Source: CAG-841 sp963656825 (GTDB lineage: Bacteria > Bacillota > Clostridia > Oscillospirales > CAG-272). Taken from it: 64,000 nucleotides of DNA. A model generated the notes under the pieces. It was not told the DNA's origin. It did no database searches and saw only the letters and a program-made list of their open reading frames with translations. Below are positions 7,640-16,608 of the stretch, piece after piece (within the stretch, counting starts at the first letter, position 1; the number at the start of each line of letters is the position of its first letter). The stretch spans positions 1 through 64,000 of the forward strand of contig CAVKJG010000001.1 of the NCBI GenBank assembly GCA_963656825.1, read 5' to 3'. A program made the position numbers and the translations under genes.

Positions 7640-8245
7640 TTATTTCAGATGCTCCGATATCACGGAGATAACCTCGTCCTTTCCCTCGCCCGTAAGCGAT
7701 GAAAAGGCGATTACTTTTATTTTCTCCGCCGCCATCGGAGGATTCAGCAGAGGATGCTCGCAAAGTGCCTCATAATTGCGCTTTCTGTCCGTTTTGTTCA
7801 GCTTGTCAGCCTTTGTCGCGACTATCGCATAAGGTATGCCGGACTTATCGAGCCAGTCGAACATCATGCAGTCGTCGCCCGTCGGACCGACCTTGAGATC
7901 GACGAGCTGAAGCACAAGCGACGGTGAGCTTTCGCCCGTAAGATAGCCGTTTGTCAGCGCCGACCAGACTCTTTTCTCCGATTCCGAGCGTTTTGCGTAG
8001 CCGTACCCCGGCAGATCGACAAGGTAGAATTTTTTATCTATATCGTAAAAATTCACTGTGATCGTCTTTCCCGGCTCGGAGCTTGTTCGCGCAAGCTTTT
8101 TTCTTCCGAGAACGGTATTTATAAGCGAGCTTTTCCCGACGTTCGATCGTCCGGACATCGCTATCTGCGGTCTGCCGTCGCGCGGAAACTGATTTTCTCT
8201 TCCCGCGGAAAGCGCAAACTCCGCTTTTGAAAGGTTGAATTTCAT
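7640..8245 (-). CDS. ysxC: Ribosome biogenesis GTPase YsxC/EngB
   Basis: A 201-residue circular-type TRAFAC GTPase needed for 50S subunit assembly. G1 GRSNVGKSS, G2 region GKTITVNFY, G3 DLPGYGYAKRS and G4 TKADK are all present. The length matches the family. It follows lon by 16 bases, the same order as in Bacillus (lonA-ysxC), and has an AGGAG ribosome binding site. Confidence 0.97.
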   Translation of the reverse strand: MKFNLSKAEFALSAGRENQFPRDGRPQIAMSGRSNVGKSSLINTVLGRKKLARTSSEPGKTITVNFYDIDKKFYLVDLPGYGYAKRSESEKRVWSALTNGYLTGESSPSLVLQLVDLKVGPTGDDCMMFDWLDKSGIPYAIVATKADKLNKTDRKRNYEALCEHPLLNPPMAAEKIKVIAFSSLTGEGKDEVISVISEHLK

Positions 8246-8261
8246 CGGCGTTCTCCTGTCC

Positions 8262-10703
8262 TTATTTTGCGGCTTCTATCGCCGCTCCCCTGCCGTGACT
8301 TTCCGGCACGGCAATATATTGCTTTTCGCTTTTTTCCCGCGGCAGACTCTTTTTTTCGTAGGCGAAAGGCTCAGCGCAGAGCGCAAGTCTTGCCGCCTCG
8401 TCCGCGTGAGATATGTAGATTATCTCCACATTTTCCTTGACTTCGGGAAGAATTTCTCCCTCGTCCTTGCGGTTTTCCTCGGGAAGAAGTATCGTCTTTA
8501 CTCCGGCAAGATATGCAGCCATCGTCTTTTCGCGGAGTCCGCCTATGGCAAGCACTCTGCCGCGGAGCGTTATCTCGCCCGTCATGGCGATATCGCGCTT
8601 CACCGCTATGCCGGTAAGCTCGCTTATCAGCGCCACGGATATCGCAACGCCTGCGGACGGGCCGTCCTTCGGAACAGCGCCTTCGGGAAAATGTATATGT
8701 ATATCTTTCTTTTTGTAAAATTCCGGATCTATTCCGAGTCTTTCCGCGCGCGAACGGACAAAGCTTATCGCCGCCTGCGCGGATTCCTTCATAACGTCGC
8801 CGAGCATACCGGTAAGCTCCGTTTTGCCCGTGCCTTCAAGCGAAAGCACCTCTATACGCATTATCTCTCCGCCGAGCTCCGTATATGCCATTCCGCACAC
8901 CGTCCCGACTTCGTTTTCCGGCAGGATTTTATCCTTTGCCAGCCTTTCCGTGCCGGCGTAATCGGCAAGATTGCCCTCCGTTATCTTCACGCTCTTTTTC
9001 CCGTCGCAGACTATCTCCTTTGCGGCGCGACGACAGCATTTCGCTATCATTCTTTCAAGCTGACGCACGCCCGCTTCGGAGGTGTATTCGTCTATGAGCG
9101 CATAAAGCGCACCTTCGTCGATCTTCATCGTTCTGCCGCTCAGACCGTGACGCTTCGACTGCTTTGGAATCAGGTGATGACGCGCTATGGAGAATTTTTC
9201 TCCGCGCGTGTATATCTTCATTTCCACTATCTCCATTCTGTCGATAAGCGGCTGAGGAACGGTGGAAAGCGAGTTTGCCGTCGTTATGAAAAGACAGTCC
9301 GAAAGATCAACCGGCGACTCTATGAAGTGGTCGCGGAAGCTTTTGTTCTGCTCGGTGTCAAGCACCTCGAGCAGTGCCGACGCCGGATCGCCGTGCGCGT
9401 CGCGCGTCAGCTTATCGACCTCGTCCATCAGTATCAGCGGATTCATGCTCTTTGCCTGAGTGAGCGCGGTTATGATTCTTCCCGGCATCGAGCCTATATA
9501 CGTCTTTCTGTGACCTCTTATGTCCGCCTCGTCGCGCACGCCGCCCAGAGAAATCCTTACGAATTTTCTGTTCATTGCGCGCGCTATCGACGATGCCACC
9601 GAGGTTTTGCCCGTTCCGGGAGGTCCGACAAGGCACAGCACCTGATTTTTAAGCTCGGGATTGAGCTTCTGCGCCGCAAGATATTCCATTATCCTGCTTT
9701 TCACGTCGTCAAGCCCGTCGTGATCCTCGTCAAGTATTTTTTTCGCCTGCGGAATGTCTATTCTGTCCTTTGTCTTTTTGCCGAACGGAATTTCAAGGCA
9801 GGTTTCTATATAGTTGCGTATTACTGCGCCCTCAGCTGCTCCGAAAGGCGTTTTTGAAAGCTTTTTCACTTCTTTTACAAGCTTTTCGCGCATATCCGCG
9901 GGAAGCGGCGCTTTCATTACCTTTTCGTAATATTCGGCTACTTCCTCATCGTCGAATTCTTCATCCTCGCCAAGCTCGCTTTTTATGACCTTAAGCTGCT
10001 CGCGCAGATAATAATCGCGCTGATTTTTGTCCATTCTTGAATGAACCTCGCGGTTTATCTTCGCCTCCTCGCGCATTACAAGCTTTTCGCTTTCGAGCTT
10101 GAGGAGCAGAAGCTCCGCGCGCGACTTGGGATCGAACACTTCGAGCAGCTGCTGACGGTCGTCAAACTCGGGCAGAATGTTCGCGGCGACAAAGTCGCAC
10201 AGAAGCGACATATCCCCTATCGAAGCTATCACCGCCGAAAGATCCTTTGAAAATTTCGGCAAAAGCGATGAAAATTCGGCTACCGTGCTTTTTATGTCGC
10301 GCATCATCGCAATGCTCATAACGCCGCCGTCGTCAAAGCTTACGGATTTTTCCAGCGCTTCGGCAACGAAGTATTTTCCGCTGCGATAAAAATCGGTTAT
10401 TTCTGCTCTTTCAATCGGCTCGATAAGCGTCCGGTATATTCCGCCGTCGGCTTTTACAAGCTGTTTTATCTTAGCCGTCACGCCCACGGAATACAGATCC
10501 TCCCTTTTCGGTTCTTCAACCGAGGGATCCTTCTGACATACAAGCAAAACAATTCCGTCCGAAGCGAGCGCCGCGTCGCACGCTTTTTTCGACGCGCTCC
10601 TGCCCACTTCGAGATTCATTGCTATTTTGGGGAAAGCGACAGTTCCGCGCATCGCTATGCACGGAAGTATCGTTTTCTTTATCATTTCTCTGGTTACAGC
10701 CAT
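8262..10703 (-). CDS. lon: ATP-dependent protease Lon (LonA)
   Basis: A complete 813-residue LonA: N-terminal LON substrate domain (about 8-200), coiled coil, AAA+ ATPase with Walker A GPPGTGKTS (360-368) and sensor residues, then the protease domain with the Ser683/Lys726 catalytic dyad (KDGPSAG and REKTMAA). It degrades misfolded and regulatory proteins in the cytoplasm. AAAAAAGGA precedes the ATG. A TATAAT-like element lies about 80 bases upstream, with no clear CtsR or CIRCE operator in the leader. The leader holds a small hairpin near 10738-10752 (TCCGC/GCGGA). Confidence 0.98.
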   Translation of the reverse strand: MAVTREMIKKTILPCIAMRGTVAFPKIAMNLEVGRSASKKACDAALASDGIVLLVCQKDPSVEEPKREDLYSVGVTAKIKQLVKADGGIYRTLIEPIERAEITDFYRSGKYFVAEALEKSVSFDDGGVMSIAMMRDIKSTVAEFSSLLPKFSKDLSAVIASIGDMSLLCDFVAANILPEFDDRQQLLEVFDPKSRAELLLLKLESEKLVMREEAKINREVHSRMDKNQRDYYLREQLKVIKSELGEDEEFDDEEVAEYYEKVMKAPLPADMREKLVKEVKKLSKTPFGAAEGAVIRNYIETCLEIPFGKKTKDRIDIPQAKKILDEDHDGLDDVKSRIMEYLAAQKLNPELKNQVLCLVGPPGTGKTSVASSIARAMNRKFVRISLGGVRDEADIRGHRKTYIGSMPGRIITALTQAKSMNPLILMDEVDKLTRDAHGDPASALLEVLDTEQNKSFRDHFIESPVDLSDCLFITTANSLSTVPQPLIDRMEIVEMKIYTRGEKFSIARHHLIPKQSKRHGLSGRTMKIDEGALYALIDEYTSEAGVRQLERMIAKCCRRAAKEIVCDGKKSVKITEGNLADYAGTERLAKDKILPENEVGTVCGMAYTELGGEIMRIEVLSLEGTGKTELTGMLGDVMKESAQAAISFVRSRAERLGIDPEFYKKKDIHIHFPEGAVPKDGPSAGVAISVALISELTGIAVKRDIAMTGEITLRGRVLAIGGLREKTMAAYLAGVKTILLPEENRKDEGEILPEVKENVEIIYISHADEAARLALCAEPFAYEKKSLPREKSEKQYIAVPESHGRGAAIEAAK

Positions 10704-10837
10704 TTCGTTGTCCTTTTTTGAATATATTTTGATTTCCGCTTTCCGCGGAGCATACTACTCTAACTTAACTTTGAATATATTATATCACACTGTTTCTATG
10801 ATTTCCACATATTTATTAAAAATTAACTCTTTTGAAA

Positions 10838-10876
10838 CAAAAACGTGCCGCGATATGCTCGCAGCACGCATTTTTT
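10838..10876 (-). terminator. Terminator of the trigger-factor-like lipoprotein gene
   Basis: A hairpin pairing GTGCTGCGA with TCGCGGCAC on the minus strand is followed by TTTTTGTTTC. It overlaps the gene's stop region and separates it from lon. Confidence 0.75.
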
Positions 10877-12320
10877 ACAGTCCGGGTATCGAGGGGGTGT
10901 CCTTCGGCAGCGACGTTTCGCACAGCTTTTCGTTGCAGGTCTGATAAAGGAACTGGATTTTGAGCACGTCCCTTGTATATATGCCTTCAAGCTCGCTTGT
11001 CGTAAGATTATAGCCGCCGTAGTAGAACAGATACGTCTGAAGATTTGCAAGATCCTCCTTGTAGTCGCTGTTTGTGTATTCTATTCCGAGCGATTTCTTT
11101 ACGGCGTGGGTGATGAGCGCCTCCTTTGCGGAAGCCTCCGCGCTCGATTTTATATATTCGTCTGCGGCTGCCGAGCTTCCGTAAACACGTTTTTTTGCCT
11201 CGTCCTCCGATATGCCGTAATTTGATGCCGCCTCGGAGACGGTAGCGGCGACCTCGTCCTCAAAATATTTTTCGTACTGCGTTATAAGCGACGCCGGATA
11301 TTCCTTTACGCTTGATTTTTCCACCGTCATATCCATCATTTTGTTTTTCATGTAGTGAATCACGCGAAGAGCGTTTTTAAGCTCGTAATAATCGGCAAAA
11401 TCGGTATTCTGCTTTACCGTTTCGTCCGTGTTGTAAACTTCCTTTACCGTTATGGCAAATTCGGCTTCCTTGCCGGCAATCGTGCTGTCGCCATAGCCCG
11501 AAGGAAACATTACCTTTATCGTGAATTTATCGCCCGAGCCGTGACCTTTAAGTCCTTCCTCAAAGCTTTCGAAAAGATATCCGCCGCCTATGCGTATTTT
11601 GTAGTCCTCGCCGGAGCCGCCGTCGAATTCCTTGCCGTCTATCGTGCCCTTGAAATCGAAAACTATCCAGTCGCCGTCCTCGGCTTTGTCCTTTTTGTAG
11701 CCGCATTCTTCAAAAAACGCGGATATTTCGGAATATATATCGTCGTCCGTCGTTCCGGGAAGAACGTCAAGCACCGTAATCGTAAAGCGCACGGACTTCC
11801 CCGCCACGCTGTCATCTTCATATGACGACGGGATCGTCATTGTGAAAGAAAACGCCTTGTCTATGGAAACCTCTCTTTCCGATTCGTAGCTATCTGAGGT
11901 ATCCTTTATGTCGTAGTGAATTCCGCCGTCAAACTTTTCGTTTGCTACGGTCTTTCCCACGCAATAGTTCTCTATGCATTTGTCGTCGCCGTCAAAGCAC
12001 CAGCTTTCGTAGCGCTTGTAGGAAACGGTCGTCGTCGCGCCGTCCTCTGATGTTTCCTCCGTTACTATCTCCGCCGTAACGGAAATATCCACGGAAAAAC
12101 CGTCCTCGACCACAAACGAGGAATCGTTGCTTTTTATTTCTTCGGCATAGCTTTTGCGGTATTCTTCGTATCTTTTTTCAAAATCGGCGTAGGTGAAGCT
12201 GTTGTAATCCGCAAGCTCGACGTATTTTGAAAGGTCCTCCTTGTCATAGTTGAAGCCGCACCCGCACAAAGCAACGGCAAGCACGGAAAGGAGCATAATA
12301 AAACAAACTGTTTTTTTCAT
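10875..12320 (-). CDS. Exported trigger-factor-like lipoprotein (FKBP-type PPIase)
   Basis: A 481-residue lipoprotein. The signal peptide ends in lipobox LCGC (Cys21). Residues 215-297 match the trigger factor PPIase domain closely: GDWIVFDFKGTIDGKEFDGG, an IGGGYLFESFEEGLKGH flap, then FPSGYGDSTIAGKEAEFAITVKEV. Residues about 70-186 look like a degenerate second copy (SSYEDDSVAGKSVRFTITVLDV). The Lys/Ala-rich helical C-terminus resembles the trigger factor arms. The ribosome-binding domain of cytosolic trigger factor is absent. Inferred role: chaperone or prolyl isomerase on the outer face of the membrane, analogous to PrsA. Confidence 0.82.
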   Translation of the reverse strand: MKKTVCFIMLLSVLAVALCGCGFNYDKEDLSKYVELADYNSFTYADFEKRYEEYRKSYAEEIKSNDSSFVVEDGFSVDISVTAEIVTEETSEDGATTTVSYKRYESWCFDGDDKCIENYCVGKTVANEKFDGGIHYDIKDTSDSYESEREVSIDKAFSFTMTIPSSYEDDSVAGKSVRFTITVLDVLPGTTDDDIYSEISAFFEECGYKKDKAEDGDWIVFDFKGTIDGKEFDGGSGEDYKIRIGGGYLFESFEEGLKGHGSGDKFTIKVMFPSGYGDSTIAGKEAEFAITVKEVYNTDETVKQNTDFADYYELKNALRVIHYMKNKMMDMTVEKSSVKEYPASLITQYEKYFEDEVAATVSEAASNYGISEDEAKKRVYGSSAAADEYIKSSAEASAKEALITHAVKKSLGIEYTNSDYKEDLANLQTYLFYYGGYNLTTSELEGIYTRDVLKIQFLYQTCNEKLCETSLPKDTPSIPGL

Positions 12321-12406
12321 TTTTATCTCTTTCGCTGTTTATTTATTTCAATCTACCACGCAAAGCGCGCCAAATCAACCGCAGACGCCGAATGTTTGCA
12401 CTTTAT

Positions 12407-13249
12407 TCAAACATTCTTAACGTCGGGATGGTAAAGCCCGAATTTTTCGCGCAGATAGTCGAGCGAGCGGTTGAGCGTCGCTATATCAACGCCGCCGTCG
12501 TCTGAAAGCACGGGCGATTCAAGCGTCACGCTGCCCTCGTAGTGCGGCATATTTGAAATAATATGGTCAAAATCGACCTTTCCCTCTCCGGGCTGAAGAA
12601 TGGGACGTATAAGCCCGAGCTCGTTCTGAGTGCCGTTATATGAGCTTGCATGCATATGCTTTACGTTTTTCCACACCGGACTTGCGAAAATATCCATATA
12701 CTGATCGTGAAATTTTCCGAAGCGCGTATCGAAAATAAATCCCATATCGGGAATTCTCGAATATATTTTCTCCCATATCGAAAGCGGATCGTTGTAAACG
12801 CACGGAATGTTTTCTATAAGCAGCTCCGTTCCCGCCTCCGCGCATATGTCGCGCATCTGCGGAAGAAGCTCTATCGCGCCGTCAACCGCGCTGTCGGACT
12901 TCGGCCCTCCCCACAGATGAAAGACCGCCTTTTTAGCTCCGATAAGCTTTGCCAGCCTTGCGTTTTCGCAGAAAAGCTTCATCGCTTCGGCATTTGTTTT
13001 TTCGTCGCCGTCGGCGAGCATTATGCCTATATCCTTGTCAAAATGTATTACGGGAATATAAATTTCCGCTTTTTTTAATGCTTCCGCTATTTCGTCTGTC
13101 CTGTTGTACCAGAAGCGCAGCATCATAAGCTCAAGCCCGTCCGCGCGGATATCCTTTGCATTGTTTATTATAACTTTATAATCGAAATTGTTCGCTCTGC
13201 CCACGATCGTGCCCGTGGAAGCATAAAATTTGTTTTTCAGCTCACTCAT
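12407..13249 (-). CDS. Xylose isomerase-like TIM barrel protein
   Basis: A 280-residue AP endonuclease 2 / sugar isomerase-type barrel. Expected metal and base residues lie at strand ends: ADGLELMML (Glu), VIHFD, AVFHLWGGP, ELLIENIP (Glu), GFIFDTRFGKFHDQ (Asp, His), HMHASSYNG and VTLESPV (Glu). It probably acts on a sugar or polyol; endonuclease activity is less likely given its length and context. The ATG at 13249 overlaps the lexA stop by 8 bases, which ties its expression to lexA and leaves open an SOS link. Substrate unknown. Confidence 0.75.
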   Translation of the reverse strand: MSELKNKFYASTGTIVGRANNFDYKVIINNAKDIRADGLELMMLRFWYNRTDEIAEALKKAEIYIPVIHFDKDIGIMLADGDEKTNAEAMKLFCENARLAKLIGAKKAVFHLWGGPKSDSAVDGAIELLPQMRDICAEAGTELLIENIPCVYNDPLSIWEKIYSRIPDMGFIFDTRFGKFHDQYMDIFASPVWKNVKHMHASSYNGTQNELGLIRPILQPGEGKVDFDHIISNMPHYEGSVTLESPVLSDDGGVDIATLNRSLDYLREKFGLYHPDVKNV

Positions 13250-13856
13250 AATAACGTACGTTTGCAATTACCTTTCCGAGAATGTATACCTCTTTCGCTA
13301 TTATAGGCTTCATCGTTTTGTTTTCGGGCTGAAGTCTGAATACCCCGTTTTCCTTATAAAACGTTTTGACGGTCGCCTCGTCGCCCACAAGCACGACTGC
13401 GATATCGCCGTCCTCAACGTAGCTTGTCCGGCTGACTATAACATAGTCGCCGTCCATAATGCCGGCATCTATCATGCTTTCACCCTTTACCGCAAGAGCA
13501 AAAAGCTCGTTGCGGACGCCTGCCGTTCTCGGAGGGCAGAAGTCTATAAAGCCGTCAAAGTTTTCCTCCGCAAGAATGGGAAGTCCCGCCGCGACCTGTC
13601 CCAGTACCGGAACGCTCACGTTTGAAGAAGCGGTCTTTTCGGAATCGCCGCCGAGACGCAGCGTCCTGCTTTTTCCCTGCTCCTTGCGGATATAATCCTT
13701 TTTTTCAAGACGTTCGAGATACGAATGAACGGTTGCCGTGCTTTTTATTCCGAGCGCGGTTTTGATATCGCGCACCGACGGAGAATACCCGTTTTTCTCC
13801 ATCGTGGAGCAGATATAATCGTACACGCGGCGTTCGCGTTCGGTCAGCTTTTCCAT
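13242..13856 (-). CDS. lexA: SOS repressor LexA
   Basis: A 204-residue LexA. The N-terminal winged helix (1-65, with SVRDIKTALGIKSTATVHSYLERLE) binds SOS boxes. The C-terminal peptidase has the self-cleavage site AAG (Ala90-Gly91) and the Ser127/Lys164 dyad (GESM, ATVK). The second ATG (13856) is chosen because AAGGGGG lies 9 bases upstream, while the ATG at 13865 abuts the SD. Its promoter carries a Gram-positive SOS box, so it is probably autoregulated. The TIM barrel gene downstream overlaps it. Confidence 0.96.
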   Translation of the reverse strand: MEKLTERERRVYDYICSTMEKNGYSPSVRDIKTALGIKSTATVHSYLERLEKKDYIRKEQGKSRTLRLGGDSEKTASSNVSVPVLGQVAAGLPILAEENFDGFIDFCPPRTAGVRNELFALAVKGESMIDAGIMDGDYVIVSRTSYVEDGDIAVVLVGDEATVKTFYKENGVFRLQPENKTMKPIIAKEVYILGKVIANVRYYE

Positions 13857-13901
13857 AGAAAACATCCCCCTTGTGAAAAATTTTATTTTCTTTTCTGCTT
13901 A

Positions 13902-13939
13902 TTATACCACACTTTTATTCAAAATGCAAACTTTTGTTC
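13902..13939 (-). promoter_or_regulatory. lexA promoter with SOS-box operator
   Basis: Minus strand TTTGCA (-35, 13925-13930), 17-base spacer, TATAAT (-10, 13902-13907). Overlapping the -35, the sequence GAACAAAAGTTT (13928-13939) fits the Gram-positive LexA box (GAAC-N4-GTTC) with one mismatch. Binding there would block polymerase. Confidence 0.65.
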
Positions 13940-14014
13940 TTGTTTTTTTGAAATTTTTCATCGCTTTGAAAAAATATTCCCCGTGCAAAGCGGTTTTAAG
14001 CCTTTTTTCCGTGC

Positions 14015-14043
14015 TTGACACAACTCGCCGCAAGTGATACAAT
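14015..14043 (+). promoter_or_regulatory. Promoter of the beta-helix gene
   Basis: Perfect TTGACA (14015-14020), 17-base spacer, TACAAT (14038-14043). Confidence 0.85.
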
Positions 14044-14075
14044 TTAGAAAATCGCAGAAAAAAGGAGCCTTTCAA

Positions 14076-15203
14076 ATGGCTGATTATTATATCGATTCAC
14101 TCACCGGTCTTGACGAAAACGACGGCAAAAGTCCGTCCTCTCCGCTTCCGTCGCACACGGGCATTTCACTTTTGCCGGGCGACACCGTATATTTCCGCCG
14201 CGGAAGCGAATATCGCTGCGGAATTTTTTCTCCGAGCGGGGAAAGGGACAAGCCGATAACCTTCAAGACCTACGGAGAAGGTCCCGCGCCGAAATTTTTC
14301 GGCTCGAAAAACTGCTCCGGCGGATGGCTCTGGGAAGAAACCGGAAAAAACATCTACCGCCTGAGAATGCCGCTTGCAAGCGAGCCGGGAAATATCGTTT
14401 TCGGATTCGGAAAAAGCTTCGGCACGCTCGTGTGGAGCAAAAGCGACCTTGACGAAAACGGAAAATGGTGGTTTTCGGCATACGGCTGTCAGAAAAGCGT
14501 TCCGCAGGGCGCGGAGCTTTATCTGTATTCGGAGGGAAATCCGTCCGATGTGTTCGGCGATATAGAAATCGCGCTTTTCGGAAACCGCTGTCTTGCCTCG
14601 GGAAAAAGCTTTGTCCGCTTTGAAGGACTGCATTTTCTCTGCTCGGGACTTCACGGCTACGCGCAGACAAAGCCGTCGGATATCGGAATTTCCGACTGCC
14701 GCTTTGACTTCATCGGCGGCTGCGTATGGAACGAAAAACGGAAAATACGCTACGGAAACGCCGTTGAATTCTGGAACGGCGCGGAAAACTGCACAATCGA
14801 AAACTGTGAATTTCTCGAAATCTACGATTCGTGCTTTACGACTCAGGGCGGAGCGGACTGCGGCGATTTTGAAAACATCGTTTTCAGAAGCAACACAATG
14901 TATAACTACGGCTTTGCGGCGTATGAAATACGCGACAGGATCGGCAAAAACGTTTCGTTTGAGTTCAACGTCTGCGACGGAGCGGGGCTCGGCTTTTCGT
15001 CACAGCACGAGGGCGGAACAAGAACCTCCGAAATATATCCCGAGCCTGTCGGAAGTCACATCTTCGCGTGGCGGATAGAAAAGCCGACCGACAGCGGAAA
15101 AATACGCATAATGAGCAACGTCTTCCGCGGCACGCCGAAGGGCGATGTGTTCACGAAAAGAATAGCTCCGTCCGCGCTCGCGCAGATACAGACGGACTTT
15201 TAA
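14076..15203 (+). CDS. Right-handed parallel beta-helix protein
   Basis: A 375-residue protein without a visible signal peptide. It starts MADYYIDSLTGLDENDGKSP, the DxxxGxDxNxG-like opening of many beta-helix (pectate-lyase-like) proteins, followed by repeated coils such as FVRFEGLHFL, DIGISDCRFDFIGG, NCTIENCEFLEIYDS and NIVFRSNTMYNYG. The fold is clear; the catalytic residues of a specific lyase or hydrolase are not. It may act on a polysaccharide, but lack of an export signal is odd for that. The ATG at 14076 with AAAGGAG upstream is used. Monocistronic between its own promoter and terminator. Confidence 0.75.
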   Translation: MADYYIDSLTGLDENDGKSPSSPLPSHTGISLLPGDTVYFRRGSEYRCGIFSPSGERDKPITFKTYGEGPAPKFFGSKNCSGGWLWEETGKNIYRLRMPLASEPGNIVFGFGKSFGTLVWSKSDLDENGKWWFSAYGCQKSVPQGAELYLYSEGNPSDVFGDIEIALFGNRCLASGKSFVRFEGLHFLCSGLHGYAQTKPSDIGISDCRFDFIGGCVWNEKRKIRYGNAVEFWNGAENCTIENCEFLEIYDSCFTTQGGADCGDFENIVFRSNTMYNYGFAAYEIRDRIGKNVSFEFNVCDGAGLGFSSQHEGGTRTSEIYPEPVGSHIFAWRIEKPTDSGKIRIMSNVFRGTPKGDVFTKRIAPSALAQIQTDF

Positions 15204-15214
15204 TACACAAGTAT
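15203..15214 (-). repeat. Palindrome copy 1 (ATAC-ACAA-GTAT)
   Basis: Copy of the TATAC-N4-GTATA palindrome. It starts on the last base of the beta-helix gene's stop codon, immediately before that gene's terminator. Confidence 0.7.
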
Positions 15215-15259
15215 AAAATCGGAAATTCCGTATTGCCGCTGTGAATTTCCGATTTTTTG
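15214..15259 (+). terminator. Terminator of the beta-helix gene
   Basis: AAATCGGAAATTC pairs with GAATTTCCGATTT across a 16-base loop, followed by a T-run. Confidence 0.85.
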
Positions 15260-15298
15260 TTTTGATTTTATTTTTTTCGCGGAAAGTATTGAAAAGTG

Positions 15299-15327
15299 TT
15301 GAAAAGCGCTGTTTTGCGTGATATACT
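15299..15327 (+). promoter_or_regulatory. pfp promoter
   Basis: TTGAAA (15299-15304), 17-base spacer, TATACT (15322-15327), about 40 bases before the ATG. Confidence 0.7.
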
Positions 15328-15367
15328 TATCCTGTAAATTTTGTTTTGACGAAAGGATAAAACTGTT

Positions 15368-16597
15368 ATGAACAAACTCTACGGCAATGCTGTAATAGGT
15401 CAGTCCGGCGGTCCGACCGCGGCTATAAATGCTACGCTTTCGGGCGTTGTGCGCGGCTGTAAAAACGCAGACTGCATAGGAAAAATATACGGCGCGATAA
15501 ACGGCGTCGAAGGCGTTCTTGCCGAGCGCTTCTGCGATCTCGGAGAAAGGCTTCCGGACGAAAAATCGCTTGAGCTTCTCGAGCAGACTCCCGCCGCCGC
15601 TCTCGGCTCGTGCAGAAAAAAGCTTCCCAAGCCCGAGGACGATCCCGCAACGTTTGAAAAGCTCGTTGAGATTTTCAGAAAATACGATATCCGCTATTTC
15701 TTTTACATCGGCGGAAACGACTCGATGGATACCGTCGCAAAGCTTTCGCGCTACTGCGCTTCTGTCGGCTTCGATATGCGCGTTATGGGCGTACCGAAAA
15801 CAATAGACAACGACCTTGCCGGCACAGACCATACGCCCGGCTTCGGCTCCGCCGCAAAATATATCGCAACCGTAACGCAGGAAGTCCTGCTCGATACGGC
15901 GGTCTACACGGTGAAAGCCGTCACGATAATAGAAATAATGGGGCGCGACGCGGGATGGCTCACCGCCGCAGCGGCGCTTCCCTCGCTTTCGGGCATCGCT
16001 CCCGACCTTGTGTATCTGCCCGAAGTCCCCTTTGACTACGAAAAGTTCTATGAGGATATTGCCGCGGCGTTTGAAAAGCACCCGAACGTTGTCGTTGCGG
16101 TTTCGGAGGGTGCGCGCACCGCGGACGGAACATACGTCGGCGAAGGCGCTCAGAGCGGTGCGGTCGATGTTTTCGGTCACAAATATCTTTCCGGCACGGG
16201 AAAAGCGCTTGAGCTTACCGTAAAGGAAAAATTCGGCTGTAAGGTGCGCTCGATCGAGCTAAACCTGCCGCAGAGATGCGCGGCTCACATCCGCTCGAAA
16301 ACCGACATCGATGAATCCGTTATGATCGGCAAAGCCGCCGCGGATTATGCGGTAAACGGCGAAACCGGCAAAATGGCGTGCTTTGCAAGAATGTCATCCG
16401 AACCTTACAAATGCGAAGCCGGACTTTGCGATATCGCCTCCGTTGCGAACGCCGTCAGAAGCGTGCCGAGAGAATTTATCAATGCGCGCGGAAACGGCGT
16501 CACCGAGGAATGTGTAAAATACATCGCTCCGCTTATAATGGGCGAGGCTGAATGCACCTACAAAAACGGACTTCCCGATTTTATAACCCTCAAATAA
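15368..16597 (+). CDS. pfp: Pyrophosphate-dependent 6-phosphofructokinase
   Basis: A 409-residue phosphofructokinase that phosphorylates fructose 6-phosphate in glycolysis. The phosphoryl-donor loop reads GGND (115-118), where ATP-PFKs have GGDGS, and PKTIDND (143-149) has Lys144 where ATP enzymes have Gly; both mark PPi dependence. Asp147 is the catalytic base; MGRDAGW and PGFG are also conserved. The reaction is reversible and spares ATP. AAAGGATAAAACTGTT precedes the ATG. The flavin oxidoreductase follows 11 bases downstream, but a functional link is not evident. Confidence 0.95.
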   Translation: MNKLYGNAVIGQSGGPTAAINATLSGVVRGCKNADCIGKIYGAINGVEGVLAERFCDLGERLPDEKSLELLEQTPAAALGSCRKKLPKPEDDPATFEKLVEIFRKYDIRYFFYIGGNDSMDTVAKLSRYCASVGFDMRVMGVPKTIDNDLAGTDHTPGFGSAAKYIATVTQEVLLDTAVYTVKAVTIIEIMGRDAGWLTAAAALPSLSGIAPDLVYLPEVPFDYEKFYEDIAAAFEKHPNVVVAVSEGARTADGTYVGEGAQSGAVDVFGHKYLSGTGKALELTVKEKFGCKVRSIELNLPQRCAAHIRSKTDIDESVMIGKAAADYAVNGETGKMACFARMSSEPYKCEAGLCDIASVANAVRSVPREFINARGNGVTEECVKYIAPLIMGEAECTYKNGLPDFITLK

Positions 16598-16608
16598 TCG
16601 GCGCACAT

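Noticed and set aside
8235..9857. A 540-codon open frame antisense to lon
   Set aside because: It mirrors lon codon by codon, has no SD or promoter and its product is rich in Arg/Cys/His with no domain. Long antisense frames are common here because stop codons are avoided in the third-position-biased complement.
12390..12416. GAATGTTTG/CAAACATTC hairpin as a terminator of the TIM barrel gene
   Set aside because: It overlaps the stop codon but has no T-run; evidence too weak to list as a terminator.
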